Below are positions 39,041-48,950 of a stretch of 64,000 bases of DNA, piece after piece. The notes beneath the pieces are model-generated. The model made no database searches, was not told where the DNA came from, and saw only the letters and a program-made list of their open reading frames with translations. The stretch spans positions 62,001 through 126,000 of the forward strand of contig WGFM01000012.1 of NCBI GenBank assembly GCA_015492245.1. The letters run 5' to 3'. A program made the position numbers and the translations under genes. This DNA is from Deltaproteobacteria bacterium. GTDB taxonomy: Bacteria; Desulfobacterota; GWC2-55-46; DRQE01. Within the stretch, counting starts at the first letter, position 1. Each line of letters begins with the position of its first letter.

Positions 39041-41263
39041 ATGACCGAAAGCTCAAACCATATGCGAAAACAGCGCCTGAGGAAACGGCAGAGAGAGCTG
39101 TACATAGTACTGGCCATAGTGTCCCTCATAGCCATCCTAACCTATGTAGAATCCCACATAGCCATGATAAGTGAGAACATACCGGTCCAGACCAATATAT
39201 TCGTATTTGGACTCATAAACATAAACATCATATTGCTCGTGGTGTTAATATTCCTCATACTGCGCAATGCCGCAAAACTGTTCTTCGAGAGCAGAAGAAA
39301 ACTTATGGGCTCCAAGCTCAGGAACAAGCTGGTTGGTGCCTTCGTGGGTTTCACGATAATACCGACGCTTCTTCTGTTCTTCGTGGTCATAGGGTTTATA
39401 AACAAGAGTATCGACAGCTGGTTCGATATAAGGGTGGAGGACTCACTCAAAGAGTCCATAGAGCTTGCCCGCAACTACTACAGGGATACATCGCGCAGGA
39501 TGCTCGCTGGGGCAAGACAGGTGGCAAAGGCCGTGGCCACAGAGGGTCTTGACGCAAAAGACGAGGGGTTGACAAGCCTCATCTATTCAACACTTGAAAA
39601 ACAGGATATATCTGCGGTTGAGATATACTCTGCCGATGGCAGGATGCTCGGATACAGTATGGCTGAGAGTGTCAACCAGAACATGGTGCCCCCTCTGGAT
39701 GAGAATACCGTAAAGGATGTGATCAACAACGGTGCGAAGACCATAATACAGACAATAAACGCAGGAGATGTGGTAAGAGGCATTGTGCCGGTGATGGCAG
39801 ACGAGAAGGTTGTGGGCGCAGTTGTTACAAGTTACTACATACCACAGAGCCTTGTTATGAAGATGAAGGAGATTACCAGTGCCTTCGAAAGCTACAAGCA
39901 ACTCAAGATATTGAGATACCCCATAAAGACGAGCTACTTCGTAATACTTCTGGTTATAACCCTCATCATAGTATTCTTCTCCATATGGATAGGCAGCTAC
40001 ATAGCCAGGGAGATAACGGTGCCCATATTCGAGCTTGCAGAGGGAACCCATGCCGTGGCAAGCGGCAACCTGAACTACAGAATAGATGTGGCATCGAATG
40101 ACGAGATAGGACTGCTGGTCAAATCCTTCAACCGTATGACCGAGGACCTGCGGGCAGGAAAGACACGCCTTGAAGAGGCAAACCTGAGCCTCAGGAGGAT
40201 AAACGCAGAGCTGGACAGCAGGCGAAGATACATAGAGATAGTCTTAAGCAACATACCAGCAGGGGTGCTGTCCATAGACAAGGATGGTAGAATCACCTCT
40301 CTTAACAAGGTTGCCAGGGAACTCCTGGGGCTTGAAGGACAGGGTGTTAACGACAGACACTACAGGGCAGTCCTGAGGGCAGAAGAGCAAGAGGTCTTTG
40401 ACAAGATGCTCCTGGAACTCAAGGACAGGGGGGGTGAGTCCATAGAGAGGCAGATAAAGGTGGCACTTAAAGACAGGGTGATAACGGTGCTGCTTAACCT
40501 CAATGTGCTGAGAGACGAGAACGGCAACTACCTGGGTGTGGTGGCGGTGCTCGATGACCTTACAGACCTTCTCAAGACCCAGAGGATGCTCGCATGGAAA
40601 GAGGTGGCAAAAAGGATCGCCCATGAGATAAAAAACCCCCTTACACCCATAAAGCTGTCTGCCCAGAGGTTGAGAAGAAAATACCTCGATAAACTCCATA
40701 CCGAAGAGAGGGTCTTCGATGAGTGCACCAGGACCATAATACAGCAGACCGAAGAGCTCAAGGCCCTTGTCAACGAGTTCTCAAGCTTTGCAAGGATGCC
40801 CTCTGTGAACCCGGCACCGAATGACCTCAACTCCATAATAGAGGATACGGTTTCCCTCTACAGGGCAGGACACAAGAACATAGAGTTCAGGATAGATACA
40901 GACTCCATGCTGCCCGTCATAGAGATAGACAGGGAGAAGATAAAGAGGGTGCTCATAAACCTTATAGATAATGCCATCGACTCGATGGAAGAAGGTGGGA
41001 CCATTTCCGTAGAGACCCACTATGATAGCACCCTTGGCATCGCACGCCTTGAGGTGAGTGATACCGGCTGTGGCATACCAGCGGAGAACAAGGCACGCCT
41101 CTTCGAGCCATATTTCTCCACAAAGAAGACGGGAACAGGGCTGGGACTTGCCATAGTGAACGAGATAATAACAGACCATAACGGATACATAAGGGTGAAA
41201 GACAACCATCCCAGGGGCACAAGGTTTGTTATAGAACTACCGGTAAGGGTGGGGACGGTATGA
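39041..41263 (+). CDS. NtrY-like sensor histidine kinase
   Basis: A 740-residue membrane kinase. Four membrane helices (about 20-38, 52-74, 100-121 and 299-321) enclose a periplasmic sensor region from 122 to 298. A HAMP domain (about 320-375), a PAS domain (about 395-510), and a kinase core with the phospho-acceptor His528 in RIAHEIKNPLTP follow. The ATPase domain has the N box LINLIDNAIDS, DTGCGIP and GTGLGLAIV. The layout is that of NtrY of nitrogen-responsive and redox-responsive NtrYX systems. It overlaps its response regulator gene by ATGA. The signal sensed cannot be read from sequence. Confidence 0.92.
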   Translation: MTESSNHMRKQRLRKRQRELYIVLAIVSLIAILTYVESHIAMISENIPVQTNIFVFGLININIILLVVLIFLILRNAAKLFFESRRKLMGSKLRNKLVGAFVGFTIIPTLLLFFVVIGFINKSIDSWFDIRVEDSLKESIELARNYYRDTSRRMLAGARQVAKAVATEGLDAKDEGLTSLIYSTLEKQDISAVEIYSADGRMLGYSMAESVNQNMVPPLDENTVKDVINNGAKTIIQTINAGDVVRGIVPVMADEKVVGAVVTSYYIPQSLVMKMKEITSAFESYKQLKILRYPIKTSYFVILLVITLIIVFFSIWIGSYIAREITVPIFELAEGTHAVASGNLNYRIDVASNDEIGLLVKSFNRMTEDLRAGKTRLEEANLSLRRINAELDSRRRYIEIVLSNIPAGVLSIDKDGRITSLNKVARELLGLEGQGVNDRHYRAVLRAEEQEVFDKMLLELKDRGGESIERQIKVALKDRVITVLLNLNVLRDENGNYLGVVAVLDDLTDLLKTQRMLAWKEVAKRIAHEIKNPLTPIKLSAQRLRRKYLDKLHTEERVFDECTRTIIQQTEELKALVNEFSSFARMPSVNPAPNDLNSIIEDTVSLYRAGHKNIEFRIDTDSMLPVIEIDREKIKRVLINLIDNAIDSMEEGGTISVETHYDSTLGIARLEVSDTGCGIPAENKARLFEPYFSTKKTGTGLGLAIVNEIITDHNGYIRVKDNHPRGTRFVIELPVRVGTV

Positions 41264-42624
41264 GTAAAACCATACTGATAGTGGATGATGAGAAACATAT
41301 AAGGGATACACTTGGGGGCGTGCTCTCAGATGAGGGCTACAGGGTTATGACCGTAAAAGATGGGGAAGAGGCCATTGAGCAGTTCTCTGATGGCAGGGCA
41401 GAGCTGGTGCTGCTCGACATATGGCTTCCAGGTATGGACGGTATAGAGGTGCTCAAAGAACTCAAAAGAAGGCAGCCGGCAGTGCCGGTAATAATGATTT
41501 CAGGCCACGGTAATGTAGAGACCGCTGTGAAGGCCACAAAGCTGGGGGCCTATGACTTTCTCGAAAAACCCCTTTCCCTTGAAAAAGTGCTCCTGACCGT
41601 AGAACACGCCCTGGAACAGAAAAGACTGGTAGAAGAGAACCGCGAGTTTCTGGAACGAGCAAGAAGAGAGTACGCCATCATAGGGAACTCGAGGGTTATG
41701 AAACAGCTTGAAGAAGACATAAAACGGGTTGCAACCACCAACTCATGGGTGCTCATAACAGGTGAGAACGGCACCGGAAAGGAACTTGTGGCAAGAAATA
41801 TCCACCTGTACTCAAGAAGATCAGGCAAACCCTTCGTTGCGGTAAATTGTGCCGCGATACCGGATGAGCTGATAGAGAGTGAACTCTTTGGCTACGAGAA
41901 GGGGGCATTTACAGGGGCGAGTGGCTCAAAGAAGGGCAAGTTCGATATGGCAGAGGGGGGAACCATATTCCTCGATGAAATTGGAGACATGAGCCTCAAG
42001 ACACAGGCAAAGATATTGAGAATACTGCAGGAAAGAAGCTTCGAACGAGTGGGAGGAACCAGAACCATAACCGTGGATGTAAGGGTTATAGCAGCAACAA
42101 ACAAGGACCTGGAAGAAGAAATCCGCAGGGGAAACTTCCGTGAAGACCTCTACTACAGACTCAATGTGATACCCTTCCATGTTCCACCCCTGAGGGAGAG
42201 AAGAGAGGATATACCACTTTTTGTTGAACACTACATAAAGGAATTCTCCCTTGCAACGGCCAGAGAGGATATACCACACCTTACAGATGCGGCCATGAGT
42301 GCCCTCCTCCACTACCACTGGCCCGGTAATGTGAGGGAGTTGAAAAACCTCATGGAAAGACTGGTAATAATGGTGCGATCAAACACCATAACCATCGATG
42401 ACCTGCCACAGTATATAAGGGAACACCTTCCAGAGAACACCGAAGATTCCAACCCCTTCAAAAGCGAGACCCTCAGGGAGGCAAGAAAATACTTTGAAAA
42501 AGAGTTCATAAAAAGAAAACTCAGGGAGTATAACTGGAACATCTCCAGAACAGCAGATGCAATAGGCATAGAGAGAAGCCACCTCTACAGAAAGATTAAA
42601 TCCTACGACATCGAGCAGGATTGA
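41260..42624 (+). CDS. NtrX-like sigma-54-dependent response regulator
   Basis: A 454-residue transcription activator. The receiver domain has Asp53 (LLDIWLP) and Lys103; the AAA+ domain has Walker A GENGTGKE (168-175) and GAFTGA (215-220), the loop that contacts sigma-54; the C-terminus is a Fis-type helix-turn-helix (NISRTADAIGIERSHLYRKI). Coupled to the NtrY-like kinase by an ATGA overlap, so the two form one signalling pair. Targets are unknown; no clear -24/-12 promoter was found in the window. Confidence 0.94.
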   Translation: MSKTILIVDDEKHIRDTLGGVLSDEGYRVMTVKDGEEAIEQFSDGRAELVLLDIWLPGMDGIEVLKELKRRQPAVPVIMISGHGNVETAVKATKLGAYDFLEKPLSLEKVLLTVEHALEQKRLVEENREFLERARREYAIIGNSRVMKQLEEDIKRVATTNSWVLITGENGTGKELVARNIHLYSRRSGKPFVAVNCAAIPDELIESELFGYEKGAFTGASGSKKGKFDMAEGGTIFLDEIGDMSLKTQAKILRILQERSFERVGGTRTITVDVRVIAATNKDLEEEIRRGNFREDLYYRLNVIPFHVPPLRERREDIPLFVEHYIKEFSLATAREDIPHLTDAAMSALLHYHWPGNVRELKNLMERLVIMVRSNTITIDDLPQYIREHLPENTEDSNPFKSETLREARKYFEKEFIKRKLREYNWNISRTADAIGIERSHLYRKIKSYDIEQD

Positions 42625-42665
42625 CAAGACGGTTAACAAAAAATTACAACACGAACTCCCTGTAT

Positions 42666-42694
42666 TTGACAACATGGATGTTTTGTGCTATGAA
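42666..42694 (+). promoter_or_regulatory. Sigma-70 promoter of the second response regulator gene
   Basis: Consensus TTGACA (42666-42671), 17-base spacer, TATGAA (42689-42694) with TGC just before it (extended -10). The 158-base gap between the two regulators contains nothing else I can name. Confidence 0.5.
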
Positions 42695-42782
42695 GTAAGG
42701 GATGCCTCATGGCTGTATAAACGGCATGTTATTGCATTCTACATGTATCAACATTTGGTTAACACAGAGGTTGCTGACATCG

Positions 42783-44168
42783 ATGAGGAAGCCCATTGTA
42801 TTGATCGTTGATGACGAGCCCGAGGTAAGGGAGTTCCTCAAGTTCATCCTGAAGGAACACTATGAGGTCGTATCTGTCTCGGATGGACTTGAGGCCGTGG
42901 AGGTTGTAAAGAGCATGCCTGTGGATCTTGTCCTCATGGACATCAAGCTTCCCTACATGGATGGGTTCAGTGCCATAAGGGCTCTGAAAGAAGTTGACCC
43001 CGATATAGGCATAATCGTTATATCCGCCACAGACAGTGCCCAGAGTGCGGTGGATACCATAAAGATGGGTGCCTATGATTACCTTACAAAGCCCTTCGAT
43101 ACAGACAGGCTGCTTTCCATAATAAAGCGTTATTCCGAGAGGGTGAACCTGAGAAGAGAGATAGCCTTTTTGAGGAACGAGTTGCGGGACAAACTGGGTT
43201 ACCACAGCATAATAAGCAAGACACCAAGGATGAAGAGGGTGTTCGAGCTCATAAAGCGTGTGAGCACCACATCGGCCAATGTGCTCATCGTAGGTGAGAG
43301 TGGCACTGGAAAGGAGCTTGTTGCAAGGGCCATACACAGCCTGAGCCCGAGGAAGGACAAGCCCTTTGTGCCTGTAAACTGCGGGGCTGTTCCATCGGAG
43401 CTCATGGAAAGTGAATTTTTCGGCTATGAGAAGGGGGCATTTACAGGGGCTGTAACGAGGAGGATCGGCAGGTTCGAGTATGCCGATGGGGGAACACTCT
43501 TCCTGGACGAGGTCTCGAGCCTGCCGCTGCATCTGCAGGCAAAGCTTCTGAGGGTGCTGCAGGAAAGAAGTTTTGAGCGTGTAGGTGGAAACATGCCCAT
43601 AGAGGTGGATGTAAGGGTTATAGCAGCAACAAACACCAACCTGGAGGAGGCTGTAAGGAGTGGGCGGTTTCGTGAAGACCTCTACTACAGGCTCAAGGTG
43701 GTGCCCATAGAGCTGCCGCCATTGAGGGAGAGGAGAGAGGACATACCCCTTCTTGTGGAGTATTTTCTCGAAAGGCACTGCAAAAAGTGTAACAAGAACA
43801 TAAGGGGTATATCCAGGGCGGTGATGGATGCGCTTGTGGAGTATCCATGGCCGGGCAATGTGAGGGAACTGGAAAACCTCATAGAGAGGATGGTGGTGCT
43901 TGCAAGGGATGGGGCAGAGATAGTCTACGAGGACCTGCCGGTGGAGATTATATGCTCAGACACAGGGGCTGTAAGATCAGCCTATGAGATAGACGACTAC
44001 AAGGAGGCCTGCAGGACCTTCGAGAAACACTACATACTCAACATGCTGAAGAGGACCAACTGGAACTGCATGCAGGCTGCAAATCTCATGAAGATACACA
44101 GAAACACCCTTCTCTACAAGATGAAGGAGCTGGGTATAAAGAGGGGGATTTCCCGCCATAAGTACTGA
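42783..44168 (+). CDS. Second sigma-54-dependent response regulator
   Basis: A 461-residue activator with the same domain order as its neighbour: receiver (Asp53 in LMDIKLP), AAA+ with Walker A GESGTGKE and GAFTGA (217-222), and a Fis-type helix-turn-helix near the C-terminus (NCMQAANLMKIHRNTLLYKM). It lacks an adjacent kinase. The frame is open to 42702, but ATG 42783 (MRKPIVLIVDDEPE) is the natural start; the earlier part is untypical. The tandem probably arose by duplication, since blocks such as LRVLQERSFERVGG are shared, but it has its own promoter and so may answer another sensor. Confidence 0.93.
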   Translation: MRKPIVLIVDDEPEVREFLKFILKEHYEVVSVSDGLEAVEVVKSMPVDLVLMDIKLPYMDGFSAIRALKEVDPDIGIIVISATDSAQSAVDTIKMGAYDYLTKPFDTDRLLSIIKRYSERVNLRREIAFLRNELRDKLGYHSIISKTPRMKRVFELIKRVSTTSANVLIVGESGTGKELVARAIHSLSPRKDKPFVPVNCGAVPSELMESEFFGYEKGAFTGAVTRRIGRFEYADGGTLFLDEVSSLPLHLQAKLLRVLQERSFERVGGNMPIEVDVRVIAATNTNLEEAVRSGRFREDLYYRLKVVPIELPPLRERREDIPLLVEYFLERHCKKCNKNIRGISRAVMDALVEYPWPGNVRELENLIERMVVLARDGAEIVYEDLPVEIICSDTGAVRSAYEIDDYKEACRTFEKHYILNMLKRTNWNCMQAANLMKIHRNTLLYKMKELGIKRGISRHKY

Positions 44169-44262
44169 AACAGGCCCTCCTTTAAGGTTTGCAAAATATA
44201 CGGTTTTGTGGTAAAAAACTCTTATAAATTCCTGTATATTTCCACATCAAGGAGGCATACCC

Positions 44263-45015
44263 TTGGCAGGACACTCCAAATGGGCCAATATAAGACACAA
44301 AAAACAGAGGGCCGATGCAAGAAGAGGAAGGCTCTTCTCCAGGCTTTCCAAGGAAATCATGGTGGCAGCCAAGCTCGGTGGTGGGGACCCTGATACAAAC
44401 CCGAGATTGCGGGCAGCCATAGAGAGGGCAAAGGGTGAGAACCTGCCCGCTGAAAACATAGAGAGGGCGATAAAAAGGGGCACCGGAGAGCTCGAGGGGG
44501 TAAGCTACGAGGAGGGCATCTACGAGGGATACGCCCCAGGGGGTGTTGCAGTGCTCGTAAGGTATCTGACAGACAACCGTAACCGCACACTTTCAGAGGT
44601 GAGGGGTGTGTTCTCAAAGTGTGGTGGAAGGATGGGTGAGAGTGGCTCGGTGAGCTGGCTCTTCGAGAAAAAGGGGTTCTTCACCTTCGATATAGACGAG
44701 GTGGATGAGGACACCCTCACAGAGGTATCGATAGAGGGTGGCGCAGAGGATATAAAGAAGAATACAGAGGATGGGGTCTTCGAGGTATACACCGCCCCGG
44801 AGGACTTTGCAGCCCTCAAGAGGGCCTTCGATGAGAAGGGGCTGAACTACAGTGTGGCAGAGGTGAGCATGATACCCAGAAACACGGTTCGTGTGGAGGG
44901 AGATAGGGCAAGGAAGGTCATACGCCTTGTGGAAGAGCTTGAAGATCTCGACGATGTGCAGGAGGTATATGCCAATTTCGATATGCCATCTGAAGAGATG
45001 GAAAAAGTAGCGTAA
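44263..45015 (+). CDS. yebC: YebC/PmpR-family protein
   Basis: A 250-residue YebC/PmpR protein, reading MAGHSKWANIRHKKQRAD from TTG 44263 with AAGGAGG (44249-44255) in front. The three-domain structure of the family is covered fully. Members are described as transcription regulators and more recently as factors that relieve ribosome stalling. It stands directly upstream of ruvC, the standard neighbourhood of yebC in many bacteria. Confidence 0.96.
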   Translation: MAGHSKWANIRHKKQRADARRGRLFSRLSKEIMVAAKLGGGDPDTNPRLRAAIERAKGENLPAENIERAIKRGTGELEGVSYEEGIYEGYAPGGVAVLVRYLTDNRNRTLSEVRGVFSKCGGRMGESGSVSWLFEKKGFFTFDIDEVDEDTLTEVSIEGGAEDIKKNTEDGVFEVYTAPEDFAALKRAFDEKGLNYSVAEVSMIPRNTVRVEGDRARKVIRLVEELEDLDDVQEVYANFDMPSEEMEKVA

Positions 45016-45027
45016 GGAAGGTTTTTT

Positions 45028-45546
45028 GTGGTGAGGGTTCTGGGAATAGACCCTGGCACAAGGGTTACAGGCTATGGTATAGTGGAGCCGAGGGACAGGG
45101 GGTTGAGCTATGTGGGTGGTGGCCAGATAAAGCCCCCGCAGAATGGGGTCCTCTCGAGAAGGCTTTTTATCCTTTCAGAAGAAATATCTAACATAATAGA
45201 AGAATACGGACCCACATGTGTTGCCGTGGAGGGTCTTTATTTTGCCCGCAATGTGAGAAGCGCCATGATGCTCGGGCATGCAAGGGGTGTGGTGTTGATG
45301 AATGCCGCAAGGTTCGGGCTCGAGGTCTTCGAGTACAGCCCCTCCACAGTAAAGCAGAGTATTACAGGGTACGGCAACGCATCGAAGGAACAGGTGCAGG
45401 GCATGGTAAGAAGGCTCCTTAGAAGTGAGGGGATAGACAGGCTCGATACCTCCGATGCCCTTGCAGTTGCCATATGCCACATACACCACCTGACATGCTC
45501 GGGGAAGGACAGGAAGGCTTCCCCTTGTAACAGTTTTCCACTATGA
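45028..45546 (+). CDS. ruvC: Crossover junction endodeoxyribonuclease RuvC
   Basis: A 172-residue Holliday-junction resolvase. Acidic active-site residues are Asp8 (LGIDPGT), Glu68 (VAVEGLYFARN) and the C-terminal pair in RLDTSDALAVAICH. GTG 45028 or GTG 45031 starts translation after AAGGAAGG. It cleaves four-way junctions moved by RuvAB, which are encoded next. The stop overlaps the ruvA start (ATGA). Confidence 0.96.
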   Translation: MVRVLGIDPGTRVTGYGIVEPRDRGLSYVGGGQIKPPQNGVLSRRLFILSEEISNIIEEYGPTCVAVEGLYFARNVRSAMMLGHARGVVLMNAARFGLEVFEYSPSTVKQSITGYGNASKEQVQGMVRRLLRSEGIDRLDTSDALAVAICHIHHLTCSGKDRKASPCNSFPL

Positions 45547-46127
45547 TAGCCCGTTTGGAAGGCAGGCTTGTAAGCAAAACACCTGACTCCGCAATAGTGG
45601 ATGTTGGAGGGGTCGGCTACGAGGTGTTCATACCGCTTTCCACCTATTACGGGCTTCCAAAGGAGAGTGGCAGGGTAAGTTTCCATACCATAACGGTCAT
45701 AAGGGACGATACCATAGAGCTCTATGGGTTCCTCAGCCAGGAAGAAAAGAGTATCTTCAGGCTCCTCATCTCTGTTACAGGGGTGGGACCAAGGCTTGCA
45801 AGAAACATCCTCTCGGGGTTGTCCATAGAGAGGCTCGTAGGGTCCATAAGAGATGAGGATGTGGCGGCTCTAAAGAGGCTTCCAGGGGTGGGTAAGAAGA
45901 CCGCCCAGAGGGTCATAATGGAGCTCAAGGACAGGCTGAAAGAGGGACCCGAGAGGAGAGAAAAGAGGATCGAAGGTGGGCTCAAAGGGGATGTGGTATC
46001 GGCACTGAGAAACCTTGGCTACAGGCTCAGAGAGGCAGAAGAGGCTGTGGAAGAGGCCGCAGGCACAGAAGACACACAGGATTTCAAGGCCCTGCTCAAG
46101 GGGGCGTTGAAGAGACTTTCAGAGTAA
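45543..46127 (+). CDS. ruvA: Holliday junction DNA helicase subunit RuvA
   Basis: A 194-residue junction-binding subunit: an N-terminal OB fold ([12 protein letters not shown]), two helix-hairpin-helix motifs ([13 protein letters not shown] and [13 protein letters not shown]), and the C-terminal three-helix domain that contacts RuvB ([20 protein letters not shown]). It is followed by ruvB after 13 bases. Confidence 0.97.
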   Translation: MIARLEGRLVSKTPDSAIVDVGGVGYEVFIPLSTYYGLPKESGRVSFHTITVIRDDTIELYGFLSQEEKSIFRLLISVTGVGPRLARNILSGLSIERLVGSIRDEDVAALKRLPGVGKKTAQRVIMELKDRLKEGPERREKRIEGGLKGDVVSALRNLGYRLREAEEAVEEAAGTEDTQDFKALLKGALKRLSE

Positions 46128-46140
46128 GGGGACCCTATCC

Positions 46141-47175
46141 ATGGAAGAGAAGGAAAGAGAGTCCACGCCATTGAGGCTTGAGGACGAGGAGACCTTCGAA
46201 GCAGGGCTAAGACCAGGAAGGCTTGTTGAATACATAGGCCAGGAGCGGCTCAAGGAGAACCTCAAGGTGTTCATAGAGGCCGCAAGGGGCAGGGGCGAGC
46301 CCCTCGATCATGTGCTCTTTTACGGCCCACCAGGGCTTGGCAAGACCACCCTTGCACATATAATATCCAACGAGCTGGGAACCAGTATTCGTGTAACCTC
46401 AGGGCCTGCAATCGAGCGGGCAGGAGACCTTGCAGCGATACTGACCAATATCGAGGACAGAGATGTGCTCTTCATAGACGAGATACACAGGCTGCCGAAC
46501 CAGGTGGAAGAGCTGCTCTATCCTGCCATGGAGGACTATGAGATAGACATAATGATAGGCCAGGGGCCATCTGCAAGGTCAGTAAGGCTTGAGCTTGCAA
46601 GGTTCACACTCATAGGGGCAACCACAAGGGCAGGGCTTCTGACATCTCCCCTTCGGGACAGGTTCGGTGTGATAATGAGGCTCGAGTTCTACAGCCATGG
46701 GGAGCTCAAGAAGATAGTCATCCGTTCGGCAGGTATACTGGGCATACAGATAACAGAGGATGGCGCAGAGGAGATAGCCAGAAGGTCTCGCGGCACACCG
46801 AGGATTGCAAACAGGCTGCTTAAGAGGGTCAGGGACTACGCAGAGGTAAGATCCGATGGCATAATAACAGAGGATGTGGCAAGGATGGCGCTCAGGATGC
46901 TCGATATAGACGAGCGCGGCTTCGACAGGATGGACCGTATCATACTCGCCACCATTATAGAGAAGTTCGGCGGAGGCCCTGTTGGCATAGACTCTCTCGC
47001 AACAGCCCTCCATGAAGACAAGGACGCCCTGGAAGACCTCTACGAGCCATACCTCATACAGGAGGGCTTTATCAAAAGAACACCCCGTGGAAGGGTGGCA
47101 ACAAGGCTTGCTTACGAGCACATGGGTAAGGAGTCAGAAAGGAAAGAGGATGACACGCAGCGTGGACTCTTCTAA
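46141..47175 (+). CDS. ruvB: Holliday junction branch migration ATPase RuvB
   Basis: A 344-residue AAA+ motor. Walker [10 protein letters not shown], Walker [10 protein letters not shown], sensor 1 region IGATTRAG and the C-terminal winged helix ([13 protein letters not shown]) are all present. It drives branch migration with RuvA. The last 26 bases overlap queH if the latter begins at 47150. Confidence 0.98.
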   Translation: MEEKERESTPLRLEDEETFEAGLRPGRLVEYIGQERLKENLKVFIEAARGRGEPLDHVLFYGPPGLGKTTLAHIISNELGTSIRVTSGPAIERAGDLAAILTNIEDRDVLFIDEIHRLPNQVEELLYPAMEDYEIDIMIGQGPSARSVRLELARFTLIGATTRAGLLTSPLRDRFGVIMRLEFYSHGELKKIVIRSAGILGIQITEDGAEEIARRSRGTPRIANRLLKRVRDYAEVRSDGIITEDVARMALRMLDIDERGFDRMDRIILATIIEKFGGGPVGIDSLATALHEDKDALEDLYEPYLIQEGFIKRTPRGRVATRLAYEHMGKESERKEDDTQRGLF

Positions 47176-47707
47176 GAAGAAGATGCTCGTGCATATGTGC
47201 TGTGGGCCCTGCTCCATATATCCCTTAAAGAGGGTCCTGGAGGAGAGATACCATGTGGTGGGTTTCTTCTACAACCCGAACATACATCCCGAGGACGAGT
47301 TCCGCAGGAGGCTTGAGGCAGTAAAGAGACTCTCAGAGCTCATGGAGGTGGAGGTGATACTGTTCGAAGACTACATGCCCCAGCCATTCTTCGAAGGGGT
47401 GAGTAGAGGCGAGGATAAAAACTCAAGATGTATGCATTGTTACACCATAAGGCTTGAGAAGACCGCAGAGGTGGCAAAAGAGCTGGAGTTCGACTGCTTC
47501 TCCTCTTCGTTACTTTACAGCAAATACCAGGCACATCAGCTGATAACAGGGATAGGCCTGGAGCTTTCGGAACGATGCTCCATACCCTTCTACTACGAGG
47601 ACTTCAGATCAGGCTGGCGCAGGGGCATCGAAGAGTCAAGAAGGATGTCTCTCTACAGGCAACGCTACTGTGGCTGTATATTCAGCAAGATCGAAAGGGG
47701 GCTATGA
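47150..47707 (+). CDS. queH: Epoxyqueuosine reductase QueH
   Basis: A protein of about 185 residues of the QueH (formerly DUF208) family, which reduces epoxyqueuosine to queuosine in tRNA by an iron-sulfur mechanism unrelated to QueG. It shows the N-terminal [20 protein letters not shown] in the middle and RYCGCIFS near the end, the full cysteine set of the family. Start: ATG 47150 has GGAAAGAGG just before it; ATG 47183, after the ruvB stop, gives the more compact family N-terminus (MLVHMCC) and is possible. Confidence 0.9.
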   Translation: MTRSVDSSKKKMLVHMCCGPCSIYPLKRVLEERYHVVGFFYNPNIHPEDEFRRRLEAVKRLSELMEVEVILFEDYMPQPFFEGVSRGEDKNSRCMHCYTIRLEKTAEVAKELEFDCFSSSLLYSKYQAHQLITGIGLELSERCSIPFYYEDFRSGWRRGIEESRRMSLYRQRYCGCIFSKIERGL

Positions 47708-47716
47708 GTAGCTGAT

Positions 47717-48922
47717 ATGGATAACTTCAGCCTCGAGCTCATAAGGGCCACACCTACACACCTTAAAGAGGTGGAGCTTGTGGAGAGAAAGGGCGTGGGA
47801 CACCCAGACTACATATGCGATGCCGTGATGGAGAGCATCTCAGTTGCCCTGAGCAGGGTCTACATAAAGGAGTTTGGTGATGTATTGCATCACAATATAG
47901 ACAAGGGGCTTCTTGTGGCTGGCTCGGTGGAAAAAGGGTTTGGTGTGGGCAGGGTTATTACACCCATGGAACTTATCATAGGTGATAGGGCCACATTCAG
48001 CGTGGGCAGGAAAAAGATAGATGTCGAGGCAGTTGCAAAAGAGTGTGTAAAACGGTGGTTCAGAGAAAATCTCAAGAGGGTGGATCCGGAAAGGGATGTA
48101 AGGGTAAGGGTTGTGCTCAAGCCAGGCTCTGTGGAACTACAGGAGATATTCAAAGAGAAGGAAAGGATAAAGGCTGCAAACGATACATCCGCTGCCGTGG
48201 GCTATGCACCCCTTACACCGGTAGAGAGGGCTGTATACGAGTGCGAGAGGTTTCTAAACAGCACTGCCTTCAAGACCAGCTTTCCAGAGAGCGGCGAGGA
48301 TGTAAAGGTGATGGGCTTCAGATACCGTGAAGAGCTGAACCTTACCGTGGCAATGCCATTCATAGCAGAGATGATAAGGTCGGAGAAGGAATACTTCTCG
48401 AAGAAGAAAGAGGTGCTGGTAGCCCTTAAAAGATTCGCAAAGAACCTTCCCTTCAGAAGGGTGAACATAGACTTCAACACCCTCGATAGACCTGGAAGGG
48501 GTATGGGCGGGGTGTATCTTACGGTGCTCGGCACCTCGGCAGAGAGTGCAGACTCTGGCCAGGTGGGCAGGGGCAACAGGGTCAACGGGGTAATATCCCT
48601 TAACAGGCCCTCCGGCTCCGAGGCCGCTGCAGGCAAGAACCCGGTAAGCCATGTGGGAAAGATATACAGCATACTCTCACACCTTATGGCAAAGGAGGTA
48701 TACGAAAGGGTGGATGGCGTGGCAGAGGTCTATGTGTGGCTGTTAAGCGAGATAGGGCTTCCCATAAACAGGCCAAAGAGTGTATCGGTGCAGATACTTT
48801 CAGAGGACACACTCCACCATGGAAGGGTCAGAAAGGATGTGCTCAAGATAGTGGACGAGTTCATGGCCGGCATGGAGCACTTCACAGGAGAACTCGCAAG
48901 GGGCGAGCACCCGATATGTTAA
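47717..48922 (+). CDS. Archaeal-type methionine adenosyltransferase
   Basis: A 401-residue AdoMet synthetase of the archaeal (MAT) type, not the MetK found in most bacteria. Typical blocks are ERKGVGHPDYICD near the start (with the His that binds ATP), NDTSAAVGYAPL, and GRGNRVNGVISLNRPSG in the C-terminal half. It makes S-adenosylmethionine from methionine and ATP. Bacterial holders of this form are few, mostly anaerobes or thermophiles. Nearby genes include radical SAM enzymes and methyltransferases which use its product. Whether the genome also has MetK is not visible. Confidence 0.92.
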   Translation: MDNFSLELIRATPTHLKEVELVERKGVGHPDYICDAVMESISVALSRVYIKEFGDVLHHNIDKGLLVAGSVEKGFGVGRVITPMELIIGDRATFSVGRKKIDVEAVAKECVKRWFRENLKRVDPERDVRVRVVLKPGSVELQEIFKEKERIKAANDTSAAVGYAPLTPVERAVYECERFLNSTAFKTSFPESGEDVKVMGFRYREELNLTVAMPFIAEMIRSEKEYFSKKKEVLVALKRFAKNLPFRRVNIDFNTLDRPGRGMGGVYLTVLGTSAESADSGQVGRGNRVNGVISLNRPSGSEAAAGKNPVSHVGKIYSILSHLMAKEVYERVDGVAEVYVWLLSEIGLPINRPKSVSVQILSEDTLHHGRVRKDVLKIVDEFMAGMEHFTGELARGEHPIC

Positions 48923-48950
48923 AAAACTACCGGCTGGAGGTACTGGTTAG

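Noticed and set aside
42733-42750. Possible sigma-54 promoter before the second regulator (GGCATGTTATTGCA)
   Set aside because: The spacing between GG and GC is nine rather than ten bases, which such promoters do not tolerate.
42759-43778. Minus-strand open frame of 339 codons over the second response regulator
   Set aside because: It lies entirely within a well-supported gene with catalytic motifs, has no recognisable domain, and is rich in residues expected from reading the reverse of AGG/ATA codons.
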